NCBI GenBank assembly: GCA_041399155.1
Contig: JAWKTI010000001.1
Location: 868,001 to 932,000 of the forward strand
Source: Zavarzinella sp.
GTDB taxonomy: Bacteria > Planctomycetota > Planctomycetia > Gemmatales > Gemmataceae
Direction of reading: 5' to 3'
DNA length: 64,000 nucleotides
The position numbers and the translations under genes are program-made. Positions 34,789 to 44,927 of the stretch are shown here, piece by piece (within the stretch, counting starts at the first letter, position 1; every line of letters starts with the position of its first letter). The notes beneath the pieces were generated by a model. The model was not told the origin of the DNA, ran no database searches, and worked only from the letters and a program-made list of their open reading frames with translations.

Positions 34789-37700
34789 ATGAACCCTATT
34801 CAGTGGGCACTGACCCGTCCGATCACTGTCGTCGTATTCGTTGCAGGGATGATCGCTGCGGGTGCGTTTGCTGTTTATCGGATGAAGGTGGATATTTTCC
34901 CCGCCTTAAATCTGCCAGTGATTTACGTTTGCCAGCCTTACGGAGGGATGGACCCCCAGCAGATGGAAGGGTTCATTGCCAATTATTACGAATACCACTT
35001 CCTGTACATCAACGGCATCCACCACGTGGAATCGAAAAATGTGCAGGGGGTATCGCTGATGAAGCTGCACTTCCACCCTGGCACCGATATGGCTCAGGCA
35101 ATGGCCGAAACCGTGGGCTATGTCAACAGAAGTCGGGCATTTATGCCGCCTGGCACCGTCAATCCGTTTATTATGCGGTTTGATACCGGAAGCGTTCCGG
35201 TGGGCTTTCTGGTAATGTCCAGCGATACCAAAACAATTGGCCAGATTCAGGATCAGGCACTGTTCAAGGTGCGGCCGATGTTTGCCGCCATTGAAGGGGT
35301 TTCTGCACCCCCACCGTTTGGTGGCAGTCAACGCACCATTGTCTGCCGTGCGGACCCCGAACGACTCCGTTCGTATGGCTTGTCTGCCAATGATGTGGTC
35401 AATGCTCTGACCAAAGGCAATTCGATTGCACCATCAGGACAGATCCGGATACAGGAACGAATGCCCCTGGTGCCCACCAATGCGCTGGTGCTGCAACCTT
35501 CGGAATTAGGCACGATCGAAGTAAAGCCCGGGGTCTTTCTGCGTGACGTGGTGAAACGCGATCCGGTGACAGGTCAGCCACTGATTGAAGATGCCAGCGA
35601 CACTGCCACAGGTTATGCGCTGGTGAATGGGAAGCGTGCGGTTTATATTCTGGTTACGAAGCGGGCCAATGCCTCCACCCTGGATGTAGTGAACCGCGTG
35701 AAAGCAAACCTGCCGAAAATGCAGGCAGAACTGCCAGACGATATCAAAGTCAGCTTTGAAATGGATCAGTCACCTTATGTGACCAATGCCGTCCGTGGGG
35801 TTGCCTTAGAAGGTTTGCTGGCAGCAGGTCTGGTGGGCCTGATGGTGCTGGTATTTCTGCGGGATTGGCGCAGTGTGCTGGTGGTGGTGTTGAACATTCC
35901 CCTGGCGATTGCTGCCGCACTGATTGGCCTGTGGCTGTGTGGCCACACGATCAACCTGATGACCCTGGGTGGGCTGGCACTGGCGGTGGGCATTCTGGTC
36001 GATGAAGCTACGGTGGCGGTGGAAAATATCCATTCGCAATACCAAAAACAGCCCACCTTGGCGTTAGCAGTGTGGCACGGAGTAACCGAAACGGCAATCC
36101 CGCGTTTACTGGCGATGTTGTGCATTCTGGCGGTGTTTATCCCCGCATTTCTGATGGAAGGTGCCGCACGTGGGCTGTTTTTGCCATTGGCACTGGCGGT
36201 GGCCTTCGCAATGATTGCCAGTTATCTGCTTTCGAGTACTTTTGTACCTGTCATCGCCATCTGGTTGCTGAAAGCCAGGCCCCATCAGGCCGAAAGCGAA
36301 GGTGGGCAGCAATTTTCAGGTTATTCCCGCTGGCTGGAACGGCTGAAATCACTCCGCACCGTATTGGTGCCTGCGTTTCTGGTGGGTGCGGTGCTGTTGG
36401 CGCTGTTCTTTGGTCGCACTATCGGCACCGATATTTTCCCCCAGGTGGATGCGGGACAGTTTCAACTGCGGTTGCGGGCACCCACCGGCACACGGATTGA
36501 ACAAACCGAAGCAATTTCTCAGGAAGCCCTTCGCTACATCAATGAAGAAGTGAAGGCCGCCTGTGGGGAGGTTGAAATCTCGCTGGGTTACGTGGGCGTG
36601 GTGCATTCCGCCTATCCCATTAATGGTGTGTATCTCTGGATGGGTGGGCCGCACGAATCGGCAATCCGGATTGCGATTAAAGATCGTAGCGTATCGGTGG
36701 AAGAGCTGAAAGCCCGCCTGCGGGAAAAGCTCCCCACCCACCTGCAGGAGTGGACCGCAAAGAAATGGATTGCGGAAGGGGTGCCGGCTGTTGAAGCGAA
36801 CGACCGGGCCAGTCGACTGAAATTGTCGTTTGAACCAGCAGATATTGTCAACGAAGTGATGAGCTTTGGTGCCCAGACACCAATCGAGGTGCAGGTATCA
36901 GGTTCCGATGTGAATGCGAATCGAGCCCACGCGGAAAAGATTCGGCAGGAAATGGCTATGATCGGCTCGTTAAAGGACTTACAGTTTTCTCAGCCACTGG
37001 ATTACCCCACCGTTGAAGTGAAAATTGACCGCGAACGCCTCGCAAATACCGGTGGGACTGCCGAAGATGTGGCACGTGCGGTCACGCCGTTTACATCTTC
37101 CAGCCGCTTTACGGTGCCCAACTACTGGCGAGATCCCAAATCGGGCGTCAGTTATCAGGTGCAGGTGGAAGTGCCCAACGCACTGGTCAATTCGGTGAAA
37201 GATCTGGAACTGGTGCCTGTACTGTCCCACACCGATCAGAATGTGCTGGTGCGGGACATCGGCAAAGTGCAGGAAGGCACCATGCCTGGGGAAGTAGACC
37301 GATACAACATGAAACGGATTGTCACACTGACTGCCAATTTCGCCGATTCCGATCTGGGTGCGATGGCCAGTGAAGTGAGCAAGGCAATTCAGGCAGCAGG
37401 TGACCCACCGAAGGGGGTTACCGTCGCGGTGCGTGGTCAGGTAGACCCATTTAATGAAATCTTCAGTGGGATTCTGCAGGGGCTGATTATCGCTGTGGTG
37501 GTTATTTTCCTGCTGTTGTTTGGTTATTTTCAATCGTTTCGGCTGGCGTTGATCTCCATGATCCCACTGCCCGCCATTCTGGTGGGTGTGCTGGGGCTGT
37601 TGCTGCTCACCGGTTCCACGATTAACCTGCAATCGTTCATGGGTGCCATCATGGCCGTCGGGGTGGGCACAGCGAACGCGATTCTGCTGGTCACTTTTGC

Positions 37701-38040
37701 AGAGCGGGCACGCATGGAAGGTCAATCGGCACTGGAGGCTGGTATTTCAGGTGCCCGCGGACGGGTGCGGGCAATCATCATGACCAGTGCCGCAATGATC
37801 GCGGGAATGGTGCCAATGGCGTTGGGAATCGGTGAAGGTGGCGACCAGGTGGCCCCACTGGGCCGTGCGGTGATTGGTGGGTTGTTTTTTGCAACTTTAA
37901 CCACGCTGTTTGTGCTGCCGGCTGCCTTCGGCATGATCATGCACGGGGCCTCCCGCCAATCAGCATCGCTCAGCCCGTTTGATCCTGCCAGCCCACGTTA
38001 TTACACTGCCACTGGAATTTCGAATCAGGGAGGTCACTAA
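34789..38040 (+). CDS. RND efflux pump permease
   Basis: 1083 residues, with the usual RND layout: a first helix (RPITVVVFVAGMIAAGAFAV), a periplasmic loop, a central helix bundle with GILVDEATVAVENIH, a second loop, and a closing bundle. The second acidic residue of the membrane motif is Glu. Proton-driven export is the family role. The substrate is not clear; the sequence is of the hydrophobe or metal pump type. The adaptor gene begins 2 bases after its stop. No outer-membrane channel gene is present here. Confidence 0.92.
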   Translation: MNPIQWALTRPITVVVFVAGMIAAGAFAVYRMKVDIFPALNLPVIYVCQPYGGMDPQQMEGFIANYYEYHFLYINGIHHVESKNVQGVSLMKLHFHPGTDMAQAMAETVGYVNRSRAFMPPGTVNPFIMRFDTGSVPVGFLVMSSDTKTIGQIQDQALFKVRPMFAAIEGVSAPPPFGGSQRTIVCRADPERLRSYGLSANDVVNALTKGNSIAPSGQIRIQERMPLVPTNALVLQPSELGTIEVKPGVFLRDVVKRDPVTGQPLIEDASDTATGYALVNGKRAVYILVTKRANASTLDVVNRVKANLPKMQAELPDDIKVSFEMDQSPYVTNAVRGVALEGLLAAGLVGLMVLVFLRDWRSVLVVVLNIPLAIAAALIGLWLCGHTINLMTLGGLALAVGILVDEATVAVENIHSQYQKQPTLALAVWHGVTETAIPRLLAMLCILAVFIPAFLMEGAARGLFLPLALAVAFAMIASYLLSSTFVPVIAIWLLKARPHQAESEGGQQFSGYSRWLERLKSLRTVLVPAFLVGAVLLALFFGRTIGTDIFPQVDAGQFQLRLRAPTGTRIEQTEAISQEALRYINEEVKAACGEVEISLGYVGVVHSAYPINGVYLWMGGPHESAIRIAIKDRSVSVEELKARLREKLPTHLQEWTAKKWIAEGVPAVEANDRASRLKLSFEPADIVNEVMSFGAQTPIEVQVSGSDVNANRAHAEKIRQEMAMIGSLKDLQFSQPLDYPTVEVKIDRERLANTGGTAEDVARAVTPFTSSSRFTVPNYWRDPKSGVSYQVQVEVPNALVNSVKDLELVPVLSHTDQNVLVRDIGKVQEGTMPGEVDRYNMKRIVTLTANFADSDLGAMASEVSKAIQAAGDPPKGVTVAVRGQVDPFNEIFSGILQGLIIAVVVIFLLLFGYFQSFRLALISMIPLPAILVGVLGLLLLTGSTINLQSFMGAIMAVGVGTANAILLVTFAERARMEGQSALEAGISGARGRVRAIIMTSAAMIAGMVPMALGIGEGGDQVAPLGRAVIGGLFFATLTTLFVLPAAFGMIMHGASRQSASLSPFDPASPRYYTATGISNQGGH

Positions 38041-38042
38041 CA

Positions 38043-39386
38043 ATGCCTCGGAAGTTATATAGCTTGTTGTTTATTTTTTTAAGTCCTTTGCTGACAAGTG
38101 GTTGTAAAAAACAACCCCCGGTGGCGGTAGCACCTACAGAAGCTGGAAAAATCACCACGGTGCGGCCAGAGAAAAAAGCAGTTGTGCGTCTGGTGGAACA
38201 ACCTGGCACCATCGAAGCGTATGAAGAAATCGAGCTGCACGCCAAATTACCGGGTTTTGTGGGTAAACTGGCTGAAGATCCAAACAAAAAAGAAGCATCC
38301 AGCCACGATCTGACGATTGATATTGGCAGCAAAGTCCTGAAAAACCAGATTCTGGCTGAACTGGATATTCCAGAAGTGGAAGAAGATTTCATCCAGAAAA
38401 CGGCTTTTGTAGTTCAGGCGGAGGCCCACGTGATCCAGGCAGAGAAGGCTGCCGAGGCTGCGAAAGCCGGTGTAGATTCCGGGCGTGCGATTCTGGCCGA
38501 AACTTCGGCATCGCTGCAGAAAAGTAAAGCACTTTTCGAACGTTGGGAATCTGAGTATGCCCGCGTGGAAAAACTGGTTGCCAACGGTGTCATTGACAGT
38601 CAGACACGCGACGAAACGTTGAATCAATTCAAAGCAGCCCAGGCAAATCTGGCGGAAGCGGAGGCCAAAGTCAAATCGTCTGCGGCAATGGTCAACAAAC
38701 TGGATGCCGATTTTGAAAAAGCGATTGCTGATATCACGGCAGCGAAAGCCCACGTGGATGTGGCAAAGAGTGATGCACGGCGGGCCGATGCAATGCGAAA
38801 ATACACCACCATCCGGGCACCTTTTGATGGTATCATCACTCGCCGCACGATCAACCGCAGGGATTTTGTGAAGGCGGATGCCAAACAAGGAGTTTTTGCG
38901 ATTGCCCGCGTCGATCCTGTTCGTGTGGTGTTTCATTTCCCTGAAAATGATGCCGGGTTGGTGGAAGTGGGGCAAGAAATCGACATTCGGCTGCCCAATC
39001 AGCAGACCGTCAGCGGTAAAATTTCACGCACCTCATGGTCACTGGCACCTAGTTCCCGCACGCTGCGTGCCGAGGTGGACCTCAGCAACGGCAAACAGGA
39101 ATTGCGGCCCGGCATGTATGTGCATGCCGCACTGAAAGTCACATTGCCCGCACAATGGGCGGTGCCGTCGTCCGCACTCATTAAAATTAATGAGGAACTC
39201 TCATTTTATCTGATTGAAGGCGGGAAAGCAGTCCGGGTGCTGGCCAAACCGGGGCGGGGGGATGGTAAAACAACGCAAGTCCTTGAATACAAAAGACTTG
39301 GGGCAACTGCCTGGCAACCGATTACGGGCAACGAAAGCATTGCCAGCCCCGCAAACCTGGTCAGCGACGGTCAAACGGTGCCTTGA
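38043..39386 (+). CDS. RND pump periplasmic adaptor (membrane fusion protein) lipoprotein
   Basis: Signal peptide with lipobox LLTSGC, so the mature protein is lipid-anchored. Barrel-sandwich half (EQPGTIEAYEEIELHAKLPG), a long coiled-coil hairpin (about 120-240, rich in Ala, Glu and Lys), the second barrel half (IRAPFDGIITRRTINRRDFV) and the beta-barrel and membrane-proximal domains follow. Adaptors join the inner-membrane pump to an outer-membrane channel. It is in an operon with the permease. Confidence 0.92.
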   Translation: MPRKLYSLLFIFLSPLLTSGCKKQPPVAVAPTEAGKITTVRPEKKAVVRLVEQPGTIEAYEEIELHAKLPGFVGKLAEDPNKKEASSHDLTIDIGSKVLKNQILAELDIPEVEEDFIQKTAFVVQAEAHVIQAEKAAEAAKAGVDSGRAILAETSASLQKSKALFERWESEYARVEKLVANGVIDSQTRDETLNQFKAAQANLAEAEAKVKSSAAMVNKLDADFEKAIADITAAKAHVDVAKSDARRADAMRKYTTIRAPFDGIITRRTINRRDFVKADAKQGVFAIARVDPVRVVFHFPENDAGLVEVGQEIDIRLPNQQTVSGKISRTSWSLAPSSRTLRAEVDLSNGKQELRPGMYVHAALKVTLPAQWAVPSSALIKINEELSFYLIEGGKAVRVLAKPGRGDGKTTQVLEYKRLGATAWQPITGNESIASPANLVSDGQTVP

Positions 39387-39416
39387 AAGTTGCCACCTGA
39401 AGCGATTGGAGTTTTT

Positions 39417-39460
39417 CTTCACACAATCTTCACACATTCATCGCGATTCCTGCACGCTGA
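39417..39460 (+). promoter_or_regulatory. Pho-box-like direct repeats upstream of pstS
   Basis: CTTCACACAAT (39417-39427) and CTTCACACATT (39428-39438) are back-to-back 11-base repeats. A third, weaker in-phase copy (CTGCACGCTGA) lies at 39450. Eleven-base spacing and a CTxTCAxA-like core are marks of PhoB sites in other bacteria. A TATACA at 39476 could be the -10 box. Because phoB and phoR are encoded in this operon, autoregulation by phosphate starvation is likely but not shown. Confidence 0.45.
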
Positions 39461-39527
39461 ATTGTGAAGATGGGCTATACAACTAGATTGTAGACTCTTG
39501 CTCTCCTCTTTTTTGGGAATAGTGAAT

Positions 39528-40631
39528 ATGTTTTCACAATCCGTGAATACCCGCCTGCTGGTGCGCTCTGTGGGTGCCGCATTTCTGTTGACAGGCATTG
39601 CATTTCTGTACGGCTGCAGTTCCGACTCGAAAACCAATGTGGAACCAGTCAAGCGACTGGAAGGTGGCGGGGCAACCTTCGTCAACCCGATCATGCAGGC
39701 CTGGAGTGCGGACCGGAAGAACAAGGGCGTTATTGAAATTAATTACCAGTCGAACGGTTCTGGCTTCGGCATCACGAATATGACGAAAGGCACACTGCAT
39801 TTTGGCTGTTCAGACGCACCGATGCAGCAAAGTGAACTGGATGCCGCTACGAAAATGAATGGTGAAGTCCTGCACATTCCCACCACGATGGCTGCAGTGG
39901 CGATTATTTACAATCTGGAAGGCTTTACCGGCGATCTGAAGCTGGATGGGAACGTCCTGTCGGCAATCTATCTGGGTAAAATCACCCGCTGGAACGATCC
40001 TGCAATTACCAAACTGAACCCTGGTGCGAAACTGCCGGAATCGGAAATTGTGCCGGTCTATCGTGCTGAAAGCAGTGGTACCACGTTCATTTTCACCGAT
40101 TATCTGTCGAAAGCAGCCCCCAGCACCTTTGGTGCGGAAATTGGTGCCAATAAACTGCCCGCCTGGCCAAAAGTGGGCCTCGGTCAGAAAGGGAACGGTG
40201 GGATCGCTGGCCACGTTACCCGTAACCCGAACTGCATCGGTTATGTGGAACTTAGCTATGCCAAAGAAAGCAAATTGCCCACCGCGAGCCTGATTAATCG
40301 CAAAGGCAAAGCAGTACAACCCACTCCGGAAGCAGTGTCTGCTGCTGCCGAAGCCGCAATGAGCCTGCCACAAACCGGTAACTATGCTCTGCACAAACTG
40401 ACTTATGCACTCACTGACGTGGATGCGGATGCTGCTTACCCCATCTGTGGGATGAGCTTTGCGGTGCTTTACAAAAAGCAGCCTGCAGAGATTCTGACCC
40501 CCCTGCGGGATTTCCTGAAATGGGCAACCACCGAAGGCCAGGCATTTGCACCAGAATTACATTACGCACCTCTGCCAGCACCGTTGCAAAAGGCAATTGG
40601 TGCTCGACTGGATGAAATGGTTGCTGAATAA
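39528..40631 (+). CDS. pstS: Phosphate ABC transporter substrate-binding lipoprotein
   Basis: The ATG at 39528 (MFSQSVNTRLLVR) is preferred over a TTG 30 bases upstream. The lipobox is FLYGC. The phosphate-binding motifs of PstS are visible: GGGATFVNPIMQAW, YQSNGSGFGITNM, VYRAESSGTTFIFTDYL. PstS captures phosphate outside the inner membrane and hands it to PstCA. It is the first gene of the phosphate operon. Confidence 0.95.
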   Translation: MFSQSVNTRLLVRSVGAAFLLTGIAFLYGCSSDSKTNVEPVKRLEGGGATFVNPIMQAWSADRKNKGVIEINYQSNGSGFGITNMTKGTLHFGCSDAPMQQSELDAATKMNGEVLHIPTTMAAVAIIYNLEGFTGDLKLDGNVLSAIYLGKITRWNDPAITKLNPGAKLPESEIVPVYRAESSGTTFIFTDYLSKAAPSTFGAEIGANKLPAWPKVGLGQKGNGGIAGHVTRNPNCIGYVELSYAKESKLPTASLINRKGKAVQPTPEAVSAAAEAAMSLPQTGNYALHKLTYALTDVDADAAYPICGMSFAVLYKKQPAEILTPLRDFLKWATTEGQAFAPELHYAPLPAPLQKAIGARLDEMVAE

Positions 40632-40671
40632 TCCTGCCTGAGCAATGCCACTGGGAGGCAGACGCACCAAA

Positions 40672-42606
40672 ATGAGCAGTTCTCGCGATTCGGATGATTA
40701 CTACAGCCCTAAATCACAAGATCCCCACCCACTGCCATCTGCGGGTGCTGCTCAGACCACGGGCAAATTGGGCGATCTGATTTTTCGATTCATTTGCCAG
40801 TCGTGTGCGATTTTCATCATTCTGATCGCGTTTCTGCTGGTGGTGATGCTGGTTCGGGATTCCTGGCCATTGTTGATGAATGCGAGCAAATACCAGGTCT
40901 TTACCGGTACTACTTGGGATCCCAATCCTGACCCACCGAAATATGGGATTTGGACATTTGTTTACGGCACGTTGGCCAGTTCGCTGATTGCGATGCTGCT
41001 TGCCGTACCATTCGGCGTGGGTGCGGCGGCGTACCTGTCCGAAATTGCCAGCCCAGGGGTGCGAAAAATCACCAGTTTTCTGGTGGAACTGCTCGCATCG
41101 ATCCCCAGCGTTGTGTATGGGTTCTGGGGTCTGAAATTTCTGTCCCCTTATCTGAACACACTTTATGAAACTCTAGGCCTTGAAAGCAGATCATCGGGTC
41201 AAGGAATCGTGGCTGCTGGTATTATTCTGGCAATCATGATTTTACCTTATATTACTGCTATCAGCTTCGATGTGCTGCGGGCGGTGCCCTCCGCCCAACG
41301 CCAGGCATCGCTGGCACTGGGGGCAAGTCGCTGGCAGATGATCTGGGGCGTAGCACTGCCATACGCCAGACCAGGGATTATTGCTGCCTGTTTCCTGGCA
41401 TTGGGGCGAGCAATTGGCGAAACCATGGCCGTTACCATGCTGATTGGAAATGTTCGCCACATTAAAGTGGCACTAACGGCGACCGGTGATTCGATGGCGT
41501 CTGTGATTGCCAATCAGTTGAACGAGGCCAGCTCCGACCACCATGTTTCTGCACTGATTGCAATGGGTCTCTTCCTGCTGCTGATCACCGTGACCATGAA
41601 CGTGATTGCCCGCTTGCTGGTGCGTCGGATGTCGAATCCGAAAAGAATCACCCGCAAGTTCAGCCCGATTACTCTGCAGGCGGGCGCGGATGGCACCCAC
41701 ACTAAACTGGTATTTTCTGCCAAGGCACGTCACCGTGCAGCAGTGATCAACAAAATCATGACGGTTGTTCTCAGCATCATGACCTTTTTGACGGTGTTGC
41801 CACTGTTCTTAATTCTCGGCTATATCTGCGTGAAAGGGGTGAATGCACTCAACTGGAGCTTCTTTACGCAGTTACCCGCCAATGGGGGGTTATTGCACGC
41901 AATTGTCTACAGCGGAATCATGGTTGCTCTCGCTACGATCGTCGCCGTCCCGATTGCCTTGTGTACCGCGATATACCTGCACGAGTACCATCGCAGTTGG
42001 CTGGTAAAACCAGTGAGATTTATTGCCGAAATTCTGGGTGGGATCCCATCGATTATTATCGGGGTATTTGTTTACTCGATGTGCGTCAGCCCCACCTGGA
42101 TTGTTGATCTGTTCGGTTACACACCCTTGCAGGCGTCGCGGATGTTTGGATTTTCCGCCTGGTCTGGAGTGGTGGCTCTGGCGATCATGATGCTGCCAGT
42201 GGTGATCCGATCTGCGGAGGAATCGATGCGGTTGGTGCCTGGTTCCCTTCGGCAGGCGAGTTACGCTTTAGGTGCGTCCCGCTATCAGACGGTGTTGCGG
42301 GTCATTTTACCCGCTGCACTCCCTGCAATTGTGACTGGTATTCTGCTGGCTTCCGGTCGGATTGCGGGGGAAACTGCCCCATTGTTGATGACTGCGAATG
42401 GTTCTGAATTCTGGCCGAATGGACTGACGGATAAGGCACCATTTCTGCCATACTACATCTATACCTATGCACTGGATTCTTCGCCAGACCTCCAGCGACA
42501 GGCGTGGGCCGCCGCATTCGTACTGCTGACCTTTGTTCTTGTAATGAACATATGTATACGCCTAGCTTCCGGTCGCCGATTGGTCAGTGCCAGTCGGGCT
42601 GACTAA
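40672..42606 (+). CDS. pstCA: Fused PstC-PstA phosphate permease
   Basis: One 644-residue chain replaces the two usual permeases. The first half carries the PstC-type EAA loop (SLALGASRWQMIWGVALPYA) and the second the PstA-type one (SYALGASRYQTVLRVILPAA). Each half has about six membrane helices, and a basic cytoplasmic linker near residues 325-355 joins them. The start at MSSSRDSDD follows GGGAGG; an ATG at 40645 would add 9 residues. The fusion would fix the 1:1 subunit ratio. Confidence 0.93.
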   Translation: MSSSRDSDDYYSPKSQDPHPLPSAGAAQTTGKLGDLIFRFICQSCAIFIILIAFLLVVMLVRDSWPLLMNASKYQVFTGTTWDPNPDPPKYGIWTFVYGTLASSLIAMLLAVPFGVGAAAYLSEIASPGVRKITSFLVELLASIPSVVYGFWGLKFLSPYLNTLYETLGLESRSSGQGIVAAGIILAIMILPYITAISFDVLRAVPSAQRQASLALGASRWQMIWGVALPYARPGIIAACFLALGRAIGETMAVTMLIGNVRHIKVALTATGDSMASVIANQLNEASSDHHVSALIAMGLFLLLITVTMNVIARLLVRRMSNPKRITRKFSPITLQAGADGTHTKLVFSAKARHRAAVINKIMTVVLSIMTFLTVLPLFLILGYICVKGVNALNWSFFTQLPANGGLLHAIVYSGIMVALATIVAVPIALCTAIYLHEYHRSWLVKPVRFIAEILGGIPSIIIGVFVYSMCVSPTWIVDLFGYTPLQASRMFGFSAWSGVVALAIMMLPVVIRSAEESMRLVPGSLRQASYALGASRYQTVLRVILPAALPAIVTGILLASGRIAGETAPLLMTANGSEFWPNGLTDKAPFLPYYIYTYALDSSPDLQRQAWAAAFVLLTFVLVMNICIRLASGRRLVSASRAD

Positions 42607-42618
42607 CTCAGGTTTCTC

Positions 42619-44007
42619 ATGTATTGGCGTCTGCTGATTACCTTCGTGGCCTTTTCGATCTGTGTCACCACGATTATTGCTGGTGTGGTGCTGCAATCGG
42701 TGCACGGTCGCTGGTACCCGGAACTTTTTACTGAAACCCTGCCAATAATTGTTCTGTCCGGCCTGTTGTCGCTGCTGCCCGCGTGGATACTTAACCGGAT
42801 GATGAAACACGCCTTTTCCGACCTGAAAGCGGGGGCGTTACAACTTGCGGAAGGGAATTATCAGTACCGGGTACTGGGTGGACCGTGGAGCGAAGCCAGA
42901 CAACTGGCCACCACCTTCAATCTGATGAGTGACCAGATTGAAGTACAGTTTAAAACGCTGGAAAACGACCGTAAGCAGCTTCGCACCCTGCTGGGTGGGA
43001 TGATTGAAGGCGTGATTGCGATTGACCAGGAACAGCGGATCCAATTTGCGAATGGTGCCGCTGGCCGGATGCTCGAATTCGATCCGATCGGCACGGTTGA
43101 TCGCCTGATCTGGGAAGTCGTGCGGATTCCCGCCCTGGCAACCGCAGTGGCGGGGGTGTGGCAATCAAAAGAGCCCCGCCGTGAAAATATCGACATCCGT
43201 GGGTTGAATCCCCGATTTTTGACCGCCTACATTGCTCTGTTGCCACCCGATGATGCCCCCGGCGTAGTGATGGTGTTGCACGACACCTCCGAATTGCGTC
43301 GACTGGAACGACTGCGACAGGATTTTGTGGCCAACGTGTCCCACGAACTGAAGACCCCACTCGCAGTGATTAAGGCGTGCGTCGAGGCACTGCAGGATGG
43401 TGCTAAAGATGAACCAGATGCGTGCAACATGTTTCTGATGCAACTGGACGATCAGGCAAATCGACTGGAACAACTGATTCTCGACCTGATCAGCCTTGCC
43501 CGTATTCAGTCTGGTGAAGAAACGTTCGAATTCAAGCGACTGGACCTGGTCAGTGTGGTGCATTCCTGTCGCCAGCGTCATACGCAGCGGGCACTGGCAA
43601 AAAATATGCAGTTTGAGGAGCAATTGCCCACCAGCCCATTGTCCATCTGGGGCGATGAGGATGCAGTGCAGGAAATTATCGATAACCTGGTCGACAATGC
43701 GGTCAAATACACGCAGGCGGGTGGTAAGATTCGGCTGGAACTGTCGCAGCAGCAAGGGTTTGCGGTAATTCGGGTGGTGGATAACGGCCCCGGAATCCCC
43801 GCACGCGACCTGCCACGGATCTTTGAGCGGTTCTACCGTGTGGATAAGGCACGCTCCCGCGAACTGGGTGGGACTGGCCTGGGGCTGTCGATTGTCAAAA
43901 ATCTGGTACAGACAATGCAGGGAAAGGTGGATGTGGAAAGCCAATTGGGGGTCGGCACCACCTTTCGGGTCTGTTTTCCGATTTCAGAATTGGTCGGAAC
44001 TTCATGA
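42619..44007 (+). CDS. phoR: Phosphate-regulon sensor histidine kinase
   Basis: Two N-terminal membrane helices, a HAMP-like segment, a PAS-type domain (around ALLGGMIEGVIAIDQEQRIQ) and a kinase core. The H-box is FVANVSHELKTPLAVIKACV with the phosphoacceptor His. N-box (IDNLVDNAVKYTQ), G1 (VVDNGPGIPARDLP), F (IFERFYRVDKARSR) and G2 (GGTGLGLSIVKNL) are intact. Placement inside the pst operon, between pstCA and pstB, supports PhoR identity. Confidence 0.93.
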   Translation: MYWRLLITFVAFSICVTTIIAGVVLQSVHGRWYPELFTETLPIIVLSGLLSLLPAWILNRMMKHAFSDLKAGALQLAEGNYQYRVLGGPWSEARQLATTFNLMSDQIEVQFKTLENDRKQLRTLLGGMIEGVIAIDQEQRIQFANGAAGRMLEFDPIGTVDRLIWEVVRIPALATAVAGVWQSKEPRRENIDIRGLNPRFLTAYIALLPPDDAPGVVMVLHDTSELRRLERLRQDFVANVSHELKTPLAVIKACVEALQDGAKDEPDACNMFLMQLDDQANRLEQLILDLISLARIQSGEETFEFKRLDLVSVVHSCRQRHTQRALAKNMQFEEQLPTSPLSIWGDEDAVQEIIDNLVDNAVKYTQAGGKIRLELSQQQGFAVIRVVDNGPGIPARDLPRIFERFYRVDKARSRELGGTGLGLSIVKNLVQTMQGKVDVESQLGVGTTFRVCFPISELVGTS

Positions 44008-44076
44008 AACTCACATAATTGCTCTGTCTGAAATACGTAAACTAGCAATGTTGCTGGATTGCAACTGAGGTGGCGA

Positions 44077-44907
44077 GTGACTGTTATCTTTTCGGATATC
44101 TTCACCCAACGTGGCAACAACACCGCTGTGGTGCCGGAATTGGCGGAAGCCAAGGCCAAATTTGTCTGCGAGAAGGTCAATTTCTGGTACCCGGGCAAAC
44201 AGGCACTGTTTGATATCAACCTGACCGTACCGGAACGCTCGGTACTGGCACTGATCGGTCCATCGGGCTGTGGCAAATCGACATTCTTACGATTGCTAAA
44301 CCGTATGAATGACCTGATAGATGGCTGTACCGTGGAAGGTCGCATCGATCTGGATGGCGTGCCCGTTTATGGCTCCCAGACCAATCTGGTGGATCTCCGT
44401 CGACGGGTGGGGATGGTTTTTCAGAAATCGAACCCGTTTCCCAAATCAATTTATGAGAATGTGGTGTATGGCCCACGTGTTGCAGGAGTGCGGGATCGCG
44501 ATCTGCTTGACCATACGGTTGCCCGCTGTCTGCGACAGGCCGCTCTTTGGGACGAAGTGAAAGATCGCCTGCACGCATCCGCACTGGAACTTTCCGGTGG
44601 GCAGCAGCAACGCCTTTGTATTGCCCGTGCCCTGGCCACCGATCCGGAAATTCTGTTGATGGATGAGCCCGCCAGTGCCCTGGATCCGAAGTCCACTTCC
44701 AAAATTGAAGACCTGATCACGGAAGAACTGAAAAAAGCCTACACAATCATCATTGTTACCCACAATATGCAGCAGGCAGCCCGCGTTTCGGATTATACGG
44801 CGTTCTTTTATGAAGGTCGGCTGGTAGAAAGCGGTCGCACCCCGCAGATTTTCACTAAACCGAATTTAAAGGAAACCGAAGACTACATTACTGGTCGTTT
44901 CGGTTGA
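44077..44907 (+). CDS. pstB: Phosphate ABC transporter ATP-binding protein
   Basis: A GTG start at 44077 follows GAGG with good spacing; an in-frame TTG at 44059 is an alternative. Walker A (LIGPSGCGKSTFLRLLNRMN), Q-loop (MVFQKSNPFPKSIYENV), ABC signature (LELSGGQQQRLCIARALA), Walker B (LLMDEPASALDP) and the switch His (VTHNMQQA) are all present. It powers phosphate import through PstCA. Confidence 0.96.
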   Translation: MTVIFSDIFTQRGNNTAVVPELAEAKAKFVCEKVNFWYPGKQALFDINLTVPERSVLALIGPSGCGKSTFLRLLNRMNDLIDGCTVEGRIDLDGVPVYGSQTNLVDLRRRVGMVFQKSNPFPKSIYENVVYGPRVAGVRDRDLLDHTVARCLRQAALWDEVKDRLHASALELSGGQQQRLCIARALATDPEILLMDEPASALDPKSTSKIEDLITEELKKAYTIIIVTHNMQQAARVSDYTAFFYEGRLVESGRTPQIFTKPNLKETEDYITGRFG

Positions 44908-44927
44908 TTCGGGGAGGGAGGGAATCG

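Noticed and set aside
43839..43847. TGTGGATAA, identical to a DnaA box
   Set aside because: It encodes conserved residues of the phoR F-box (YRVDKA) and stands alone, so it is expected by chance.
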